DNA of 64,000 bases. It comes from Aeromicrobium sp. Sec7.5. Lineage in GTDB: Bacteria; Actinomycetota; Actinomycetes; Propionibacteriales; Nocardioidaceae. Each line of letters starts with the position of its first letter. Positions within the stretch are counted from its first letter, which is position 1. The notes under the pieces were generated by a model. It did not search any database and had not been told where the DNA came from. It saw only the letters and a program-made list of their open reading frames with translations. Where the stretch lies: the NCBI RefSeq assembly GCF_036867135.1, contig NZ_JBAJIJ010000001.1, forward strand, positions 1 to 64,000, written 5' to 3'. This document shows positions 39,749-48,687 of the stretch, piece by piece. Position numbers and translations under genes: made by a program.

Positions 39749-40300
39749 TCAGAAGGGGGGCTCGGACGAGCCGCCACCACCCCAGGGGTCGTCGGCGGGC
39801 GCGGCACTCGCGCCGCCACCACCACCGTTGGCCGGCTTGGCACCGCCCCAGGCGTCGTTGCCGCCGCCGGGACGGCTCGCGCCACCCCCGCCGCCGGCTC
39901 CGCCGCCGAAGCCGCCACCGTCGCCGCCGCCACTGCGCTGCACGCGCTGGACCTGGACGGTCGCGTTGCGCAGCGAGGGGCCGACCTCGTCGACGGTCAT
40001 CTCGACGCTGGTGCCGCGACCGCCGTCGGACCGCTCGTACTCGCGGACCTTGAGCGGGCCCGTGACGATGACGCGCGTGCCCTTGGTGAGCGAGCCGGCC
40101 ACGTTCTCGGCCAGCTGGCGCCAGGCCGAGCAGCGGATGAACAGCGTGTCGCCGTCCTTCCACTCGTTGGTCTGACGGTCGAACGTGCGCGAGGTCGACG
40201 CGACGGTGAAGTCGGCGACGGCCGCACCCGCGGGGGTGAAGCGCAGCTCGGGGTCGCGCGTCAGGTTGCCGACGAGCGTGATGGAGGTTTCGCCTGCCAT
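39749..40300 (-). CDS. ssb: single-stranded DNA-binding protein
   Basis: A 183-residue SSB. The OB fold (residues about 1-115) starts [20 protein letters not shown] and includes [20 protein letters not shown] and [17 protein letters not shown] long Gly/Ala-rich linker follows ([17 protein letters not shown]), and the acidic tip [14 protein letters not shown] ends in the PPF needed for partner binding. ATG 40300 has GAAAGG upstream. Second gene of the rpsF operon, the usual arrangement near the actinobacterial origin. Confidence 0.97.
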   Translation of the reverse strand: MAGETSITLVGNLTRDPELRFTPAGAAVADFTVASTSRTFDRQTNEWKDGDTLFIRCSAWRQLAENVAGSLTKGTRVIVTGPLKVREYERSDGGRGTSVEMTVDEVGPSLRNATVQVQRVQRSGGGDGGGFGGGAGGGGGASRPGGGNDAWGGAKPANGGGGGASAAPADDPWGGGGSSEPPF

Positions 40301-40393
40301 GGGGATCAGCCTTTCGGACCCGGTGAGGGTGGTCGAGGTCGAGTGTGGCTCAACTGTCGGACAGACCGCGAGGGCCGGTCCACAGTCAAGACG

Positions 40394-40690
40394 TCACGCG
40401 ACTCCGGGACGGATGACCTTCGTGCGGACGACGGACTCGTTGAGGCCCAGCTGACGATCGAGCTCGGCGACCGCGGCCGGCGTGGCCTGCAGGTCGAGCA
40501 CGGCGTAGATGCCCTCGTTCTTCTTGTTGATCTCGTACGCGAGGCGGCGCTTGCCCCACACGTCGACGTTGTCGACGGTGCCACCCTCGCCACGGATGAC
40601 GTTGAGGTAGGTGTCGAGGCTCGGGGCGACGGTGCGCTCATCGAGGCTCGCGTCGAGGATGACCATGACTTCGTAATGACGCAAGGACAC
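40394..40690 (-). CDS. rpsF: ribosomal protein bS6
   Basis: A 98-residue protein with [20 protein letters not shown] and the conserved [20 protein letters not shown]. It partners bS18 in the 30S platform. The start is GTG 40690, with GGAGG six bases before it. First gene of the rpsF-ssb-rpsR-rplI operon; its promoter lies in 40700-40840. Confidence 0.97.
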   Translation of the reverse strand: MSLRHYEVMVILDASLDERTVAPSLDTYLNVIRGEGGTVDNVDVWGKRRLAYEINKKNEGIYAVLDLQATPAAVAELDRQLGLNESVVRTKVIRPGVA

Positions 40691-40841
40691 TTGCGTCCTC
40701 CTTCGGTCTGAACGGCTGCGGACGGTCCGCAGCAGGAGGTGCTGCCCGACGGGCAACCCTCCGAGTGTAGGGGAACCCCGGGACGGCAGCCAAATCTGGC
40801 GATCAGCACCGGGCGGCCGATGCCCGTCTCTGGGCACCACA

Positions 40842-40923
40842 GGTCGAGCGAAGCGAGACACGCGCCCGGGCGGAGCCCGGCACCGGTGAGGTACGAACCG
40901 GTGGGGCGGCGAGGCACGAGTCG
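40842..40923 (-). repeat. family C intergenic repeat, copy 2
   Basis: Inverted relative of 12684-12766: CCCGGGCGGAGCCCGGCACC, GGTGAGGTACGAACCGGTGG and GGCGGCGAGGCACGAGTCG align with the first copy with a few mismatches. It lies in the 280-bp gap between divergent rpsF and the Lon-N protein gene. Confidence 0.75.
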
Positions 40924-40970
40924 CGCGCGGCACCCCTGCCGGGCCCTGGGTACGGGCCTAGTCTGGAGGC

Positions 40971-41588
40971 GTGCCGGACGCGACCCCGATGTTCCCGCTC
41001 TCCCGCCCCCTCATGCCGGGGATGCCGCTGCCCCTGCGGCTCTTCGAGCCCCGCTACCTGGCGATGCTGGAGGCCGTGCTCGTGCGCGAGCCCGCCGACT
41101 TCGGCGTCGTGCTGATCGAGCGGGGCACCGAGGCCGGAGGGGGCGAGACCCGCTTCGACATCGGCACGATGGCGCGCGTCGCCCAGGTCGCCCCCGACGG
41201 CGACACGTTCGTCCTGATCGCCCACGGCAGCAGCCGGTTCACGGTCGACCGCTGGCTCCCCGACGACCCGTTCCCGCAGGCGGAGGTCCAGCTCGTGCCC
41301 GACCTCGTCTGGGACGACGAGCTCGACGTCGCCCTGTTCGCCGCGGAGGACGCGATCCGGTCCGACCTCGTCCGGGCGTCGGAGCTCGTCGACCTCGAGT
41401 GGTCGCCCGACACCCCGCTGGGCGAGGACCCCATCGAGCGGAGCTGGCAGCTCGCCGGCATCTCGCTGCTGGGCGAGCTCGACCAGCTCGAGCTGCTGCG
41501 CGCGACGAGCGTGGGCCAGCTCCTGGAGCAGACCGTCGAGGCCTCCGCAGCGGCGCTCGAGCTGCTCGAGTTCCGCCACGGCTCGTAG
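40971..41588 (+). CDS. Lon N-terminal (LON substrate-binding) domain protein
   Basis: A 205-residue stand-alone LON domain, without ATPase or protease parts. MFPLSRPLMPGMPLPLRLFE and PRYLAMLEAVLVREPADFGV are the opening strands, and DIGTMARVAQVAPDGDTFVL the conserved core. Such proteins are common in actinobacteria; their role is unproven. GTG 40971 is 6 nt after TAGTCT, with GGAGG between. Convergent with the DinB-like gene by 8 bp. Confidence 0.9.
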   Translation: MPDATPMFPLSRPLMPGMPLPLRLFEPRYLAMLEAVLVREPADFGVVLIERGTEAGGGETRFDIGTMARVAQVAPDGDTFVLIAHGSSRFTVDRWLPDDPFPQAEVQLVPDLVWDDELDVALFAAEDAIRSDLVRASELVDLEWSPDTPLGEDPIERSWQLAGISLLGELDQLELLRATSVGQLLEQTVEASAAALELLEFRHGS

Positions 41589-41596
41589 CTCAGGAG

Positions 41597-42106
41597 CTAC
41601 TGCGGCAGGATCCCGCGGAGATAGGCGGCCTGGCCCGCGTGCTCGAGGTCGTCGTCGAGCACGCTGACGAGCCGGACGCCGAGCGTGACCGGCGGGTCCC
41701 ACCGGTCGTCGACGACCCGGTCGAGGTCCGACGCGGACACGTCGGCGACGAGCGCGACGGTCTGGGCGTGCACGGCCGTGAGGTACTCCAGCAGCAGCTC
41801 GGCCGGGGCGCGCACCGCGGCGACCTGTGCAGCGTCGTGGCCGTAGCCCGTGTCGGACGGGTCGTGCGCGAAGCACTCGCCGAGCTGCTGGGCGAAGCCC
41901 TGGGTCGTGTAGACCTGCTCGACGTCGAAGGCGTCCGCGAGGTGGTCGTCCTGCACCCGGGTGAGGTGCCACACGAGCCAGGCGATCGAGTTCGCGTCGG
42001 CGGCCGGCCGGTGGGTCAGCTCGGCGTCGTCGAGGCCGTCGAGCGTGCGCTCGACCGACTCGACCACGCGGCCGAAGCCGTCCTCGAGGAGCTGCGCGGT
42101 GTTCAC
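41597..42106 (-). CDS. DinB/DUF664 family protein (mycothiol-dependent enzyme fold)
   Basis: A 169-residue four-helix protein. Metal-ligand histidines are likely in WHLTRVQDDH (about residues 49-58) and DDDLEHAGQAAYLRG near the C-terminus, the pattern of DinB-like thiol transferases. Mycothiol is the thiol of actinobacteria, so a mycothiol-dependent detoxification step is plausible but unproven. The start is GTG 42106. The aldo/keto reductase gene ends 26 bp upstream on the same strand, so they may be co-transcribed. Confidence 0.82.
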   Translation of the reverse strand: MNTAQLLEDGFGRVVESVERTLDGLDDAELTHRPAADANSIAWLVWHLTRVQDDHLADAFDVEQVYTTQGFAQQLGECFAHDPSDTGYGHDAAQVAAVRAPAELLLEYLTAVHAQTVALVADVSASDLDRVVDDRWDPPVTLGVRLVSVLDDDLEHAGQAAYLRGILPQ

Positions 42107-42131
42107 AGGCCCACCCTCAACTGCCCAGCCC

Positions 42132-43199
42132 TCACAGCTCCGCCGAGACCTTCCAGAGATCGATCGCCGTGTCGGTGCCGGCGAGCTCGTCGATGCGCGC
42201 CAGCTCCTCGTCGGTGAAGTCGGTCCGCGCGGCCGCCTCGAGGTTCTCGTCGAGCTGCTCGACCGACGACGCACCGATCAGCGCGGACGTGACGCCGCCG
42301 GGTCGCAGGACCCACGAGATCGCCAGCTGGGCCAGGGACTGACCGCGCCCCTCGGCGATCTCGGCCAGACCCCGCAGGCGCTCCCGGTTCTCCGGCGTCA
42401 CCGCGTCGTCGGTGAAGGACCCACGGCCGACGCGGTCGGCGGGCTCGTCACCGAGGTACTTCGACGTCAGGAGCCCCTGCGCCAGCGGACTGAAACCGAT
42501 CGATCCCAGGCCGTGCTCGCCCAGCACCGTCAGCAATCCGTCCTCGACCCAGCGGTTCAGCATCGAGTACGACGGCTGGTGGATCACGAGCGGCGTGCCG
42601 AGGTCGCGGGCGATCGCGACGGCCTCGGCCGTGCGTTCGGGGGAGTACGACGAGATACCGGCGTAGAGCGCCTTGCCCTGGCGCACCGCGGTGTCGAGCG
42701 CACCGATCGTCTCGGCCACGGGCGTGCCCGGGTCGGCGCGGTGCGAGTAGAAGATGTCGACGTGGTCGACGCTCATGCGCTGCAGCGACTCCTCGAGGCT
42801 GTTCAGCACGTGCTTGCGACTGCCGAGCTTGCCGTAGGGGCCGGGATACATGTCCCAGCCGGCCTTGCTGGAGAGCACGAGCTCGTGCCGGTACGGCTTG
42901 AAGTCCGTACGCATCATGCGCCCGAAGTTCTCCTCGGCCGAGCCGTACGGCGGGCCGTAGTTGTTCGCCAGGTCGAAGTGCGTGACGCCCCGGTCGAACG
43001 CGTGCCGCAGGATCTCGCGCTGGGTCGCGAAGGGTCGGTCGTCGCCGAAGTTCCACCACAGTCCCAGCGAGATCGGGGGCAGCAGCAGGCCGCTGTCGCC
43101 CACCCGTCGGTACTCCAGGTGCTGGTACCGATCGGCCGCGGCGACCCACGGCTGATGTGTCTCGGGAACCTTGTCCGCGTAATAACGCTCCTCGCTCAT
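42132..43199 (-). CDS. aldo/keto reductase (YghZ/glyceraldehyde-3-phosphate reductase-like)
   Basis: A 355-residue AKR. GVTHFDLANNYGPPYGSAEE supplies catalytic Asp and Tyr, LVLSSKAGWDMYPGPYG catalytic Lys, and VDIFYSHRADPGTPV catalytic His. ALIGASSVEQLDENL binds the NADPH phosphate. The long YRRVGDSGLLLPPISLGLWW start and NNYGPPYGSAE insertion fit the AKR14/YghZ subgroup (methylglyoxal or L-glyceraldehyde 3-phosphate reduction). ATG 43199 is 7 nt after TAGCGT (leaderless). Confidence 0.93.
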   Translation of the reverse strand: MSEERYYADKVPETHQPWVAAADRYQHLEYRRVGDSGLLLPPISLGLWWNFGDDRPFATQREILRHAFDRGVTHFDLANNYGPPYGSAEENFGRMMRTDFKPYRHELVLSSKAGWDMYPGPYGKLGSRKHVLNSLEESLQRMSVDHVDIFYSHRADPGTPVAETIGALDTAVRQGKALYAGISSYSPERTAEAVAIARDLGTPLVIHQPSYSMLNRWVEDGLLTVLGEHGLGSIGFSPLAQGLLTSKYLGDEPADRVGRGSFTDDAVTPENRERLRGLAEIAEGRGQSLAQLAISWVLRPGGVTSALIGASSVEQLDENLEAAARTDFTDEELARIDELAGTDTAIDLWKVSAEL

Positions 43200-43251
43200 A
43201 GGATCGACGCTAGCGCCGTCACGAAGGTGGCGCACGAACGGACGGACACCC

Positions 43252-44811
43252 ATGGCGATGCAGCACTCGTCGGCCTTCGGGTCGTGGTTGCTCGGCCCCG
43301 CCGACCAGGGGTCCCGACGCCTCCGGGTCCGGGTGCAGCTCCTGCTGACCGTCCTGCTCGTGGTCACCAACGTCATCGGCGCGGTCATCGTCGCGGCCCT
43401 CACGCTCGTGATCGTCCCCGGCGAGGACGTCAACCGGGAGTTCGGCATCGCGATGGCCATCGCCACGCCGACGTACGTGCTGGTCGCGGTGCTGTTCGGC
43501 GCCACGTACGGCACGGTCAGCGCGATCCGCGGACTGCGGTGGGCGCTCAACGACGAGGAGCCGTCCGACGAGGAGCGGCAGGCGGCGCTGCGCCTGCCGT
43601 GGCGGCTCAGCGCGATGCAGGCGGTGCTCTGGGCCGTCGCCGCGGTCCTCTACCCGATCCTGGCGATCGCCTACCAGCCGCGCGCCGTCATCAGCGTCGC
43701 GTTCGCGGTCGTGATCGCCGGCCTGGTGGTCACCACGATCGCGTACCTGATCGCCGAGTTCATCCTGCGGCCCGTCGCGGCGCGTGCGCTCGACGGCAAG
43801 GAGGACCTGCGTCGCGGGCGCATGGGCGTGCAGCGTCGGATGCTGATCTTCTGGGGACTCGGCACCGCTGCCCCGACCCTGGGTCTCGTGGTCGGCGCGA
43901 TCGTCGTCCTGACCTCGCCGCAGGCCCGCACGACCCAGTTCGCGATCGTCGTGCTGGGGCTGTCCGGCATCATCCTCGCCTTCGGCCTGCTCGTGACCGA
44001 CCTGACCGCGCGCTCGGTCGTCAACCCCCTGCAGTCGGTCACCGACGCCCTCACCCGCGTGCGCGACGGCGACTACGACGTCGCCGTGGTCGTGTACGAC
44101 GGCACCGAGCTCGGCACGCTCCAGGCAGGGTTCAACGACATGGCCCAGGGGCTCCGCGAGCGCGAGGTCATTCGCGACATGTTCGGCCGGCACGTCGGGC
44201 GCGAGGTCGCCGAGGCGGCGGCCCGCGGCGAGGTCGAGCTCGGCGGGGAGACCCGCGTCGTGTCGGTGCTGTTCGTCGACCTCGTGTCGTCCACGACCTA
44301 CGCCACCGAGCACTCGCCGGCCGAGGTCGTCGGCGTGCTCAACCGGTTCTTCGGGGTCGTCGTCGAGGAGGTCGACCGCCACAAGGGCCTGGTCAACAAG
44401 TTCATGGGTGACGCGGTGCTCGCGATCTTCGGCGCACCCGTCGCCGACGACGACCACGCGGCGCAGGCCCTCGCGGCGGCGCGGGCCATGGCCGAGCGGC
44501 TCACGGCTGAGGTGCCCGAGGTCGGAGCCGGCATCGGGGTGGCCACCGGCGAGGTCGTCGCGGGCAACATCGGCGACGAGTCGCGCTTCGAGTACACCGT
44601 GATCGGCGACGCCGTGAACTCCGCGTCGCGCCTGACCGACCTCGCCAAGGAGGTCACCGGCCACGTGCTGGTCATGCAGGCCTCGGTCGAGGCCGCCGGC
44701 GACGCCGAGCCCGACGAGGCGAAGCGCTGGGTCACCTCCGACCCCGTCACGCTCCGCGGCCGCACCGACCCCACCCCCGTCGCGATCCTCGCCTCCGCCC
44801 CCGAGGCCTGA
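43252..44811 (+). CDS. membrane-bound class III adenylate cyclase with HAMP domain
   Basis: A 519-residue protein similar in layout to mycobacterial Rv3645. Six membrane helices lie in residues 25-255 (for example LLLTVLLVVTNVIGAVIVAA and FAIVVLGLSGIILAFGLLV). HAMP covers about 255-310 (NPLQSVTDALTRVRDGDYDV). The catalytic domain includes VLFVDLVSSTTYA (metal Asp), LVNKFMGDAVLAIFG (Lys and second Asp) and DAVNSASRLTD (Asn, Arg). All catalytic residues are intact. Divergent from the reductase gene with 52 bp between. A nested palindrome follows its stop. Confidence 0.92.
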   Translation: MAMQHSSAFGSWLLGPADQGSRRLRVRVQLLLTVLLVVTNVIGAVIVAALTLVIVPGEDVNREFGIAMAIATPTYVLVAVLFGATYGTVSAIRGLRWALNDEEPSDEERQAALRLPWRLSAMQAVLWAVAAVLYPILAIAYQPRAVISVAFAVVIAGLVVTTIAYLIAEFILRPVAARALDGKEDLRRGRMGVQRRMLIFWGLGTAAPTLGLVVGAIVVLTSPQARTTQFAIVVLGLSGIILAFGLLVTDLTARSVVNPLQSVTDALTRVRDGDYDVAVVVYDGTELGTLQAGFNDMAQGLREREVIRDMFGRHVGREVAEAAARGEVELGGETRVVSVLFVDLVSSTTYATEHSPAEVVGVLNRFFGVVVEEVDRHKGLVNKFMGDAVLAIFGAPVADDDHAAQALAAARAMAERLTAEVPEVGAGIGVATGEVVAGNIGDESRFEYTVIGDAVNSASRLTDLAKEVTGHVLVMQASVEAAGDAEPDEAKRWVTSDPVTLRGRTDPTPVAILASAPEA

Positions 44812-44815
44812 CGTT

Positions 44816-44937
44816 CCGCTCGCGAGAGAGTTTATTGGTGGTCACGAGAGACTTTGTTGGTGGTCAGGAGTGACTTTGTTGGTCCACAGCCGCCAACAAA
44901 GTCTCTCCTGTGCACACACAAAGTCTCTCGCGAGCGG
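44816..44937. repeat. nested double inverted repeat between convergent genes
   Basis: Outer arms CCGCTCGCGAGAGAGTTT (44816-44833) and AAAGTCTCTCGCGAGCGG (44920-44937) match 17 of 18. Inner arms GAGAGACTTTGTTGG (44846-44860) and CCAACAAAGTCTCTC (44893-44907) match perfectly. Extra direct copies of GACTTTGTTGG lie between. It occupies nearly the whole gap between two convergent genes. Confidence 0.85.
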
Positions 44938-44940
44938 CAC

Positions 44941-45870
44941 TTAACGCAGGCGGGTGATCTCGACCCCGACGGAGAGGTCGGACACGCCGTCGGTCGCGTA
45001 GATGCCGCGCAGCGGCGGGGCGTCGGCGTAGTCACGCCCGCGCGCCACCACCACGTGACGCCCCGCGGGGGCGACGTCGTTGGTGGGGTCCCAGCCGATC
45101 CACTCGCCGTCGAACCACTCGATCCACGCGTGCGACTCGCCCTCCACGGTCTCGCCGACCTGCGGGTCGGACGAGGGATGCAGGTAGCCCGAGAGGTAGC
45201 GCGCCGGGATGCCCGCGACGCGAAGCACGCCCACCATCAGGTGCGCGAAGTCCTGGCAGACACCGGACCGCGCGGCCCAGGCGTCCGTCGCCGTGGAGTC
45301 GACCGTGGTGGTGCCCGGCAGGTAGGCGAGCGAGGCGTGCAGGAACCGACCGACCGCGACGGCGAAGTCGCTCGGGGTCGCCGACTCCGCACGCAGGGGC
45401 TCGAGCTCCGCGAGCAGCTCGCTCGGCGGGTTCGTCCAGGGCGAGGCCATCAGGAACTCGCACCACTCGTCGGCCAGGCCGTCGAGCTCGTCCCAGGTCG
45501 TGCCGGCCGGAACCGGGGTGGAGCCCGACGTCTCGACCGTCGACGTGGCGACGACCTCGAGCTGGTCGTGGTCCTCGTGCACCTCGAAGGCCGTGACGGT
45601 GGAGCCCCAGTAGTCGCGGAACTCGAACGTCCACGGGCTCGGACTGATCTCGAGCCGTGAGCGCAGCAGCGTCTGGTCACTCGTCGTGAGGGGGGTCATC
45701 CGCGCCTCGTTGTACGACGCGGTGGCACCCTCGGAGTACGCGTAGCCGGTGGTGTGGCGGATCCGCAGCTGCAGCGCCCGCGACACCTGGGACTGGTTCT
45801 GACCCTGGGACTGCCACTGGGTCGGGGACTCGGACTGCGACTGGGTCTGGGTCTGGTCGTTCTCGTTCAC
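44941..45870 (-). CDS. transglutaminase family protein with Gln/Ser-rich N-terminus
   Basis: A 309-residue protein. N-terminal bacterial transglutaminase-like region (ALQLRIRHTTGYAYSEGATA, YNEARMTP) and catalytic core: Cys in SGVCQDFAHLM, His in ESHAWIEWFDG, Asp in GWDPTNDV. Residues 1-30 are simple repeats of Gln, Ser and Thr (NDQTQTQSQSESPTQW). The start is GTG 45870, overlapping the alpha-E stop. It is third in the ATP-grasp / alpha-E / transglutaminase operon, a conserved set predicted to make or process an unknown peptide or amide product. Confidence 0.9.
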   Translation of the reverse strand: MNENDQTQTQSQSESPTQWQSQGQNQSQVSRALQLRIRHTTGYAYSEGATASYNEARMTPLTTSDQTLLRSRLEISPSPWTFEFRDYWGSTVTAFEVHEDHDQLEVVATSTVETSGSTPVPAGTTWDELDGLADEWCEFLMASPWTNPPSELLAELEPLRAESATPSDFAVAVGRFLHASLAYLPGTTTVDSTATDAWAARSGVCQDFAHLMVGVLRVAGIPARYLSGYLHPSSDPQVGETVEGESHAWIEWFDGEWIGWDPTNDVAPAGRHVVVARGRDYADAPPLRGIYATDGVSDLSVGVEITRLR

Positions 45871-46796
45871 AGGGTCACTCCCTCGCTCCACACGCGGGAC
45901 TCCGCGAGCGAGAAGTAGCGCGAGGTCACGGCCTCGCTGGCCGCCGCGCAGCTGCGCTGCAGACGTTCCATCTCGGTCGGCAGGTCGTAGACGATCTCGG
46001 CGAGCGGACGGTACTCCAGCTCGGTGCGCGCCCGGCCCAGGAGTCGCAGTCCCTCGTCGCTGAAGCCCGAGCGCTGACCGCCGGCCTCCAGGGTCGAGAG
46101 CGCCTTCTCCGCCTCGACGAGCGCCGAGACGACCGAGCGCGGGAACCAGCGGTCGAGCAGCAGGAACTCCGCCGCCAGGCTGTCGGCCTCGACGCCGCGG
46201 TACGCGCGGATGAACGCCTCGTACGCGCCGCACGCGCGCAGCGTCGTGGGCCAGGCCAGCTGGGTCTCGCCCGCCAACGATGCGGTGGACAGCAGCCGCG
46301 CGGTCATGTCGACCCGTTCGATGCTGCGGCCCAGGACGAAGAACTGCCAGCCCTCGTCACGGGTCATGGTGGAGTCGGCGATGCCGGCGATCATCGCGGT
46401 GCGGTTGCGGACCCACGCGAACATGTCGGTCGAGCGCATCGCGCGTGCCGAGGGGAGCCCTCGCCACATCGTGTTGATCGCCGCCCACATGTCGGTCGAC
46501 AAGGTCTCGCGCGCGCCCCGGGCGTTCTCCCGCGCGGCGTCGACGGTGGAGGCGATCGAGGAGTACGAGTCGGGGTTGTGGGCCAGCAGGTCGAGGACCG
46601 TCCAGCGGTTCACGACCGACGGCAGCTCCTCGACGCCCATGACCTTGAGCAGCTGACGGCACGAGTGCTCCTCGTCGACCATCGGGTCCTCCACGAGCAC
46701 CTGCAGCTCGACGTCGAGGATGCGCGCGGTGTCGTCGGCACGCTCGAGGTAGCGACCGATCCAGAACAGCGACTCGGCGATCCGGCTGAGCATCAC
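45867..46796 (-). CDS. alpha-E domain protein (DUF403)
   Basis: A 309-residue helical protein. MLSRIAESLFWIGRYLERAD and DTARILDVELQ at the N-terminus and AEIVYDLPTEMERLQRSC near the end are the hallmarks of alpha-E proteins, named for a conserved Glu and helical structure; biochemical role unknown. Its ATG overlaps the end of the ATP-grasp gene (46793-46796) and its stop overlaps the transglutaminase start, so all three are coupled. Confidence 0.92.
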   Translation of the reverse strand: MMLSRIAESLFWIGRYLERADDTARILDVELQVLVEDPMVDEEHSCRQLLKVMGVEELPSVVNRWTVLDLLAHNPDSYSSIASTVDAARENARGARETLSTDMWAAINTMWRGLPSARAMRSTDMFAWVRNRTAMIAGIADSTMTRDEGWQFFVLGRSIERVDMTARLLSTASLAGETQLAWPTTLRACGAYEAFIRAYRGVEADSLAAEFLLLDRWFPRSVVSALVEAEKALSTLEAGGQRSGFSDEGLRLLGRARTELEYRPLAEIVYDLPTEMERLQRSCAAASEAVTSRYFSLAESRVWSEGVTL

Positions 46797-48427
46797 ACCA
46801 CCTGCCCGTCGATCGTGGGGGCGCCTTGGGTCTGGGCGCCCTGGGTCTGGGTCTGGGCGCCCTGGGCCTGCGACTGCAGCTGGGCGACGCCCGACCGCGG
46901 CTTGTCCTTGCGCGTCTTGTCGCGGCGGGAGACCTCGGGCTCCTCGATCGCGACCTCGTCGAGCGGATCGGGATCGACGAGCGGATCGGCCAGGACCCAG
47001 GTGTCCTTCGAGCCACCGCCGCGGCTGGAGTTGACGATCAGCTCACCCTCCGGGAGGGCGACCCGGGTCAGGCCGCCCGGGAGCACGTGGACGTCGTCGC
47101 CGGTGTTGACCGCGAACGGACGCAGGTCGACGTGTCGCGGGCGGATGCCCTGCTCGACGAGCGTCGGCACGGTCGAGAGGGAGATGACCGGCTGGGCGAT
47201 CCAGGCGCGCGGGTCGGCGTGGATCTTGGCGCGGAGCTCGTCGAGCTCGGCCGGGGAGGCCGCGGGGCCGATCACGATGCCCTTGCCGCCGGACCCGTCG
47301 ACCGGCTTCAGCACGAGCTCGTCGAGCCGGTCGAGGACCTCCTCGCGCTGCTCGGCCTCACCCATGCGCCACGTGTCGACGTTGCGCAGGATCGGCTCCT
47401 CGCTCAGGTAGTACCGGATCAGGTCGGGCACGTAGGTGTAGAGCAGCTTGTCGTCGGCGACGCCGTTGCCGATCGCGTTGGCGATCGTGACGTTGCCGGC
47501 GCGGGCCGCCGTGACCAGCCCCGGCACACCGAGCATGGAGTCGGGCCGGAACTGGGCGGGGTCGATGAAGTCGTCGTCGATGCGCCGGTAGATGACGTGC
47601 ACCGGCTCGAGGCCGCGGGTCGTGCGCATCAGCACGCGCCCGCCCTGGCACACGAGGTCGCGCGGCTCCACGAGCTCGACGCCCATCGTGCGAGCCAGCA
47701 GGGTGTGCTCGAAGTACGCCGAGTTGTAGACGCCCGGGGTGAGCACCACGACCGTGGGGTCGCTGACGCCGGCCGGCGAGGCGGCCCGCAGGCCCGCGAG
47801 CAGGTTGCGCGAGTACTGCTGCACCGGACGGATCCGGTGGTCGGCGAAGACCTCCGGCAGGGCACCGGAGAGCGCCCGGCGGTTGGTCATGACGTACGAG
47901 ACGCCCGAAGGCACGCGCACGTTGTCCTCGAGCACGCGGAAGTTGCCCTCGCCGTCGCGGATCAGGTCGACGCCGGCCACGTGGACCCGCACACCGTTCG
48001 CGGGCTCGAGTCCGGCGACGACCCGGTGGTAGTGCGGCGAGGTGACGACGGTTTCACGGGGAACGACGCCGTCGTTGAACAGCTCGCCTGGGCCGTAGAC
48101 GTCGGCCAGGAAGGCCTCCAGCGCCTTGACGCGCTGCTGCACCCCGAGGTCGACGTGTCGCCAGTCGGCGGCCTCGATCACGCGGGGCACGATGTCGAGC
48201 GGGAAGGGCCGTTCCTCGCCGGCCACGCCGAACGTGACGCCCTGGTCGAGGTACGACGACGCGAGGGCATCGGCTCGCACCCGGATCTCGTCGTCGCCCA
48301 TCGAGCGGAAGGCCTCGTGGATGGCGCCGTACTCGTCGCGGACGGCCGGTCCGCTGACAGGTCCGGCGTACATCTCGTCGAAGCCGACCATCGGGCCGTA
48401 GTCGTCGAAGAGACTCGTCTCGTTCAC
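46793..48427 (-). CDS. circularly permuted ATP-grasp type 2 protein
   Basis: A 544-residue protein of the DUF404/DUF407 circularly permuted ATP-grasp class. VVTSPHYHRVVAG, RVLEDNVRVPSGVSYVMTNR, NAIGNGVADDKLLYTYVPDL, VLKPVDGSGGKGIVIGP (ATP loop) and GELIVNSSRGGGSKDTW are present. Such enzymes join a carboxylate to an amine using ATP; the substrate is unknown. The C-terminus is a degenerate Gln/Thr/Gly-rich repeat (AQGAQTQTQGAQTQGAPT). GTG 48427 is 7 nt after TAGGGT (leaderless). First gene of the three-gene operon. Confidence 0.92.
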   Translation of the reverse strand: MNETSLFDDYGPMVGFDEMYAGPVSGPAVRDEYGAIHEAFRSMGDDEIRVRADALASSYLDQGVTFGVAGEERPFPLDIVPRVIEAADWRHVDLGVQQRVKALEAFLADVYGPGELFNDGVVPRETVVTSPHYHRVVAGLEPANGVRVHVAGVDLIRDGEGNFRVLEDNVRVPSGVSYVMTNRRALSGALPEVFADHRIRPVQQYSRNLLAGLRAASPAGVSDPTVVVLTPGVYNSAYFEHTLLARTMGVELVEPRDLVCQGGRVLMRTTRGLEPVHVIYRRIDDDFIDPAQFRPDSMLGVPGLVTAARAGNVTIANAIGNGVADDKLLYTYVPDLIRYYLSEEPILRNVDTWRMGEAEQREEVLDRLDELVLKPVDGSGGKGIVIGPAASPAELDELRAKIHADPRAWIAQPVISLSTVPTLVEQGIRPRHVDLRPFAVNTGDDVHVLPGGLTRVALPEGELIVNSSRGGGSKDTWVLADPLVDPDPLDEVAIEEPEVSRRDKTRKDKPRSGVAQLQSQAQGAQTQTQGAQTQGAPTIDGQVV

Positions 48428-48510
48428 TCGCGCCACCCTAGGTCCGGTTCGTGTCAGACGTGTTTCCCAGCCCTCCACGTCTACCGGAGATGTGGTCGCG
48501 CCGCATCCGG

Positions 48511-48590
48511 CACGGGGGCGGCGAAGGCCCGGCGGGGGTGCCGGGCCACGGGCGGCGAAGGCCCGGCGGGGGTGCCGGGCCACGGGCGGC
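48511..48590 (+). repeat. 34-bp tandem repeat with internal palindrome (family F)
   Basis: CACGGGGGCGGCGAAGGCCC then GGCGGGGGTGCCGGG at 48511-48545, repeated at 48546-48579, and a partial third copy to 48590. Each holds the palindrome GCCCGGC..GCCGGGC. A relative occurs inside the pcnA coding region at 62137. It lies in the 260-bp gap upstream of the HNH gene. Confidence 0.85.
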
Positions 48591-48687
48591 ATCGAGGAGA
48601 GCGCCTGCAACGGCAGCGAAGTCGACATGCGAAGTTCATCCCCCTCCGTGCGGGATGCGTCTACTCTTGGCCTCGGAGAGGCCCACG

